Shown here piece by piece: positions 14,043 to 15,371 of a stretch of 15,371 nt of DNA. The first letter of the stretch is position 1, and every line of letters starts with the position of its first letter. Under the pieces are notes generated by a model. That model did no database searches and had not been told where the DNA came from. It saw only the letters and a list, made by a program, of their open reading frames with translations. Made by a program: the position numbers and the translations under genes. This stretch comes from Candidatus Segatella albertsiae (lineage in GTDB: Bacteria; Bacteroidota; Bacteroidia; Bacteroidales; Bacteroidaceae), in assembly GCA_002451555.1 (NCBI GenBank), contig DKCU01000111.1:1-15371 (forward strand). Reading direction: 5' to 3'.

Positions 14043-15221
14043 CTAATAGAACAATCCAAAACTCCACAAGGGCAGTATGTCACCATTGGCATACTCCATA
14101 TCATCACGGACGATATAGGCATTCTTGACATCCTTGATTTGCTTGTGACTTTTCTTTGCACCACCAACCTCAAAGGTATATTTTCCGATAGCAAAATCAG
14201 ACACTTTAGAAGAAACAACATCTTGGTTTAAACGAGTTTGGTTATAGAAGAAGGTCTCACGAACATTTCCTATGTTGGCATTTTCCCCCGAAAGTGCATA
14301 GATGAGATTTGTATTGTCCAAATAGACTTTTTCGGTTTTTCCTAATCCACGCATGCCACCAGTCTCATCACGAAGTTGCCCTATCATTCCTGCCTTTTCC
14401 ATATGCATCAAGAACGAAGGAATATCGTTGCGACTAACCTTCAACTCATTTGCCAAACCAGTTGCCTCTGGCTTGTATGGCACATTGCCTGCTATGATGG
14501 AAAGCATCCTACGAAGTTTCTTTCCAGTTGCGGGTGACATGTTAGCATACTGAGGAATGTCAACCTCCATAGTCAAGCGTATCACCTGTTGCAATCTTTG
14601 TTGAAAATATCCCTCCTTAGAGAATGGATAATAGCCTTCACGAAGGTACTGCATAAAAAATGGTAACGGATGCAAAACACCGTCTATCCGCACATCTCCA
14701 TTCAATACTTCAGACAAAGTTCTTACGGGTGTCTTTACTTCATGAAAAAGTTCAAGATATTCTCGGAAAGAAAGTCCTTGCATGTCAAACAGCAATGCTC
14801 TTCTGCTTAAGTCTGCCTCTCCATGAAGAATATCTAGCACAGAAGAACCTGTAAAGAACACATGAAGCTCTGGATGGGAATCGTATGTTTGCTTGAGTTC
14901 CTTAGACCATCCATCATACTTATGAACCTCATCTATAAACAACCACTCTCCACCTTCACGAACAAATTGGTCGGCTGTATCTACAAGAGTATGTGTCGTG
15001 AAATAACTATGGTCTGCCGAGACATACAAACATTTTGATTTCGTAGTCTCGTCCAGTTCCTTGATATGTTGCAATACCAGTGTTGACTTTCCTATTCCAC
15101 GTGGTCCCATCAGTCCGACAAGTCTTGCATTCCAAGGTAACTTGTCGTACATATATCGCTTGAACCTTAACTCTACAAGTTCAAGTTGTTCTTTCATAAA
15201 AGTTATTAATGTAATATCCAT
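14043..15221 (-). CDS. AAA_14/DUF4143-type ATP-binding protein
   Basis: 392 residues from the ATG at 15221 (MDITLITFMKEQLELVE). The frame stays open upstream to 15305, but those codons cross the palindromic promoter region, so the inner start is preferred; ATG 15197 is another option. Walker A is GPRGIGKST (about 39-47), Walker B WLFIDEVHKY (Asp97, Glu98), and a sensor-like VFFTGSSVLDI follows, then SRRALLFDMQGLSFREYLEL, all typical of the AAA_14 domain. The C-terminal half has a winged-helix-like part (KPEATGLANELKVSRNDIPSFLMHMEKAGMI) and the DUF4143 type end (KVSDFAIGKYTFEVGGAKKS), which resembles a nuclease-like fold. Members are common as multi-copy genes in Bacteroidota; their role is not established. 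It is the only gene on this strand and shows no link in function to its neighbours. Confidence 0.88.
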   Translation of the reverse strand: MDITLITFMKEQLELVELRFKRYMYDKLPWNARLVGLMGPRGIGKSTLVLQHIKELDETTKSKCLYVSADHSYFTTHTLVDTADQFVREGGEWLFIDEVHKYDGWSKELKQTYDSHPELHVFFTGSSVLDILHGEADLSRRALLFDMQGLSFREYLELFHEVKTPVRTLSEVLNGDVRIDGVLHPLPFFMQYLREGYYPFSKEGYFQQRLQQVIRLTMEVDIPQYANMSPATGKKLRRMLSIIAGNVPYKPEATGLANELKVSRNDIPSFLMHMEKAGMIGQLRDETGGMRGLGKTEKVYLDNTNLIYALSGENANIGNVRETFFYNQTRLNQDVVSSKVSDFAIGKYTFEVGGAKKSHKQIKDVKNAYIVRDDMEYANGDILPLWSFGLFY

Positions 15222-15234
15222 AATTTCTTGTTTA

Positions 15235-15252
15235 TGCACCTTCAAAGGTGCA
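15235..15252. promoter_or_regulatory. Palindrome TGCACCTT-CA-AAGGTGCA before the ATPase start
   Basis: Perfect eight-base arms around CA, ending 13 bases upstream of the preferred ATG (15221, minus strand). In the mRNA it would form a short hairpin next to the ribosome landing zone; as DNA it is an operator-like dyad sharing the GGTGCA half-site with the larger palindrome just upstream. Confidence 0.7.
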
Positions 15253-15262
15253 GATTCTCTCA

Positions 15263-15323
15263 ATATTTGCACCATGGAAAGTGCATATTTTAGTCTTATA
15301 TGCACTTTCTGTGGTGCAAATAT
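15263..15323. promoter_or_regulatory. Large inverted repeat overlapping the ATPase promoter
   Basis: Arms 15263-15288 and 15298-15323 are 26 bases each with only two mismatches and a nine-base loop. Each arm carries ATATTTGCACCA and GAAAGTGCATAT in mirror order. The outer end of the right arm contains CAAATATA (15317-15324), which on the minus strand is TATATTTG, a Bacteroidota -7 box facing the ATPase. No clear TTG box was found upstream. Transcription would begin near 15310, inside the arm, so binding here would block it, or the transcript would start with a long hairpin. Confidence 0.7.
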
Positions 15324-15371
15324 AACATATTTTTTCCGTAAAAAGTAGGAAAAGGGTGATATTTTACCTAA

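Noticed and set aside
14660..14854. Short plus-strand frames opposite the ATPase
   Set aside because: Antisense to a well-supported ATPase gene and without motifs.
1..15371. tRNA or rRNA genes
   Set aside because: No cloverleaf-like or rRNA-like sequence was noticed on either strand.

Overview
The window looks like a chromosome segment of a gut Bacteroidota, most likely a Prevotella/Segatella copri relative. The grounds are promoter boxes of the Bacteroidota type (TAnnTTTG preceded by a TTG box about 20 bases upstream), starts without Shine-Dalgarno sequences, Bacteroidota-style YD-repeat (Rhs) proteins, an ISAon1/ISL3-like two-ORF transposase, and three FKBP-type prolyl isomerases in a row. 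This is inferred from sequence only.

Left part (1-7340) is an accessory, decayed polymorphic-toxin island. It holds two copies of an Rhs cassette tail. Each starts at a short hairpin/promoter-like element that interrupts the Rhs reading frame, and each carries a different AT-rich C-terminal toxin followed by a likely immunity gene. Cassette 1 (16-1609) has an unrecognised toxin domain and an overlapping multi-pass membrane protein. Cassette 2 (2276-5851) has a 5'-truncated Rhs core, an interrupting element, a one-base frameshift, a GHSLGG lipase-like toxin and an ankyrin-repeat lipoprotein. A diverged leader copy precedes the second cassette (2132-2199) and another follows it (5912-5978), which suggests tandem duplication of a whole unit. 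A 3'-truncated ISAon1-like element (6030-7260) sits where a third unit could have been.

Middle part (7340-10170) is an orderly operon. A promoter, whose -7 box lies at the end of a third copy of the hairpin element, drives three FKBP peptidyl-prolyl isomerases. The first is predicted cytoplasmic, the second an exported lipoprotein, and the third a secreted protein with a lysine-rich tail. A strong intrinsic terminator ends it.

Right part (10170-13580): an Lrp/AsnC regulator with its own consensus promoter and a small dyad at the likely transcription start is followed by a fused peptidase C26 / dipeptidase M19 enzyme and a membrane-anchored M28 glutaminyl cyclase-like protein. The three genes are close together on one strand and suggest a unit for gamma-glutamyl or glutamine-containing peptides.

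The convergent gap 13580-14042 carries a conspicuous array of five GTYGTACRAC-type sites spaced 22-23 bases apart. The final gene, on the minus strand, is an AAA_14/DUF4143-type ATPase. Its upstream region is built almost entirely of TGCACC/GGTGCA palindromes that overlap its candidate promoter.
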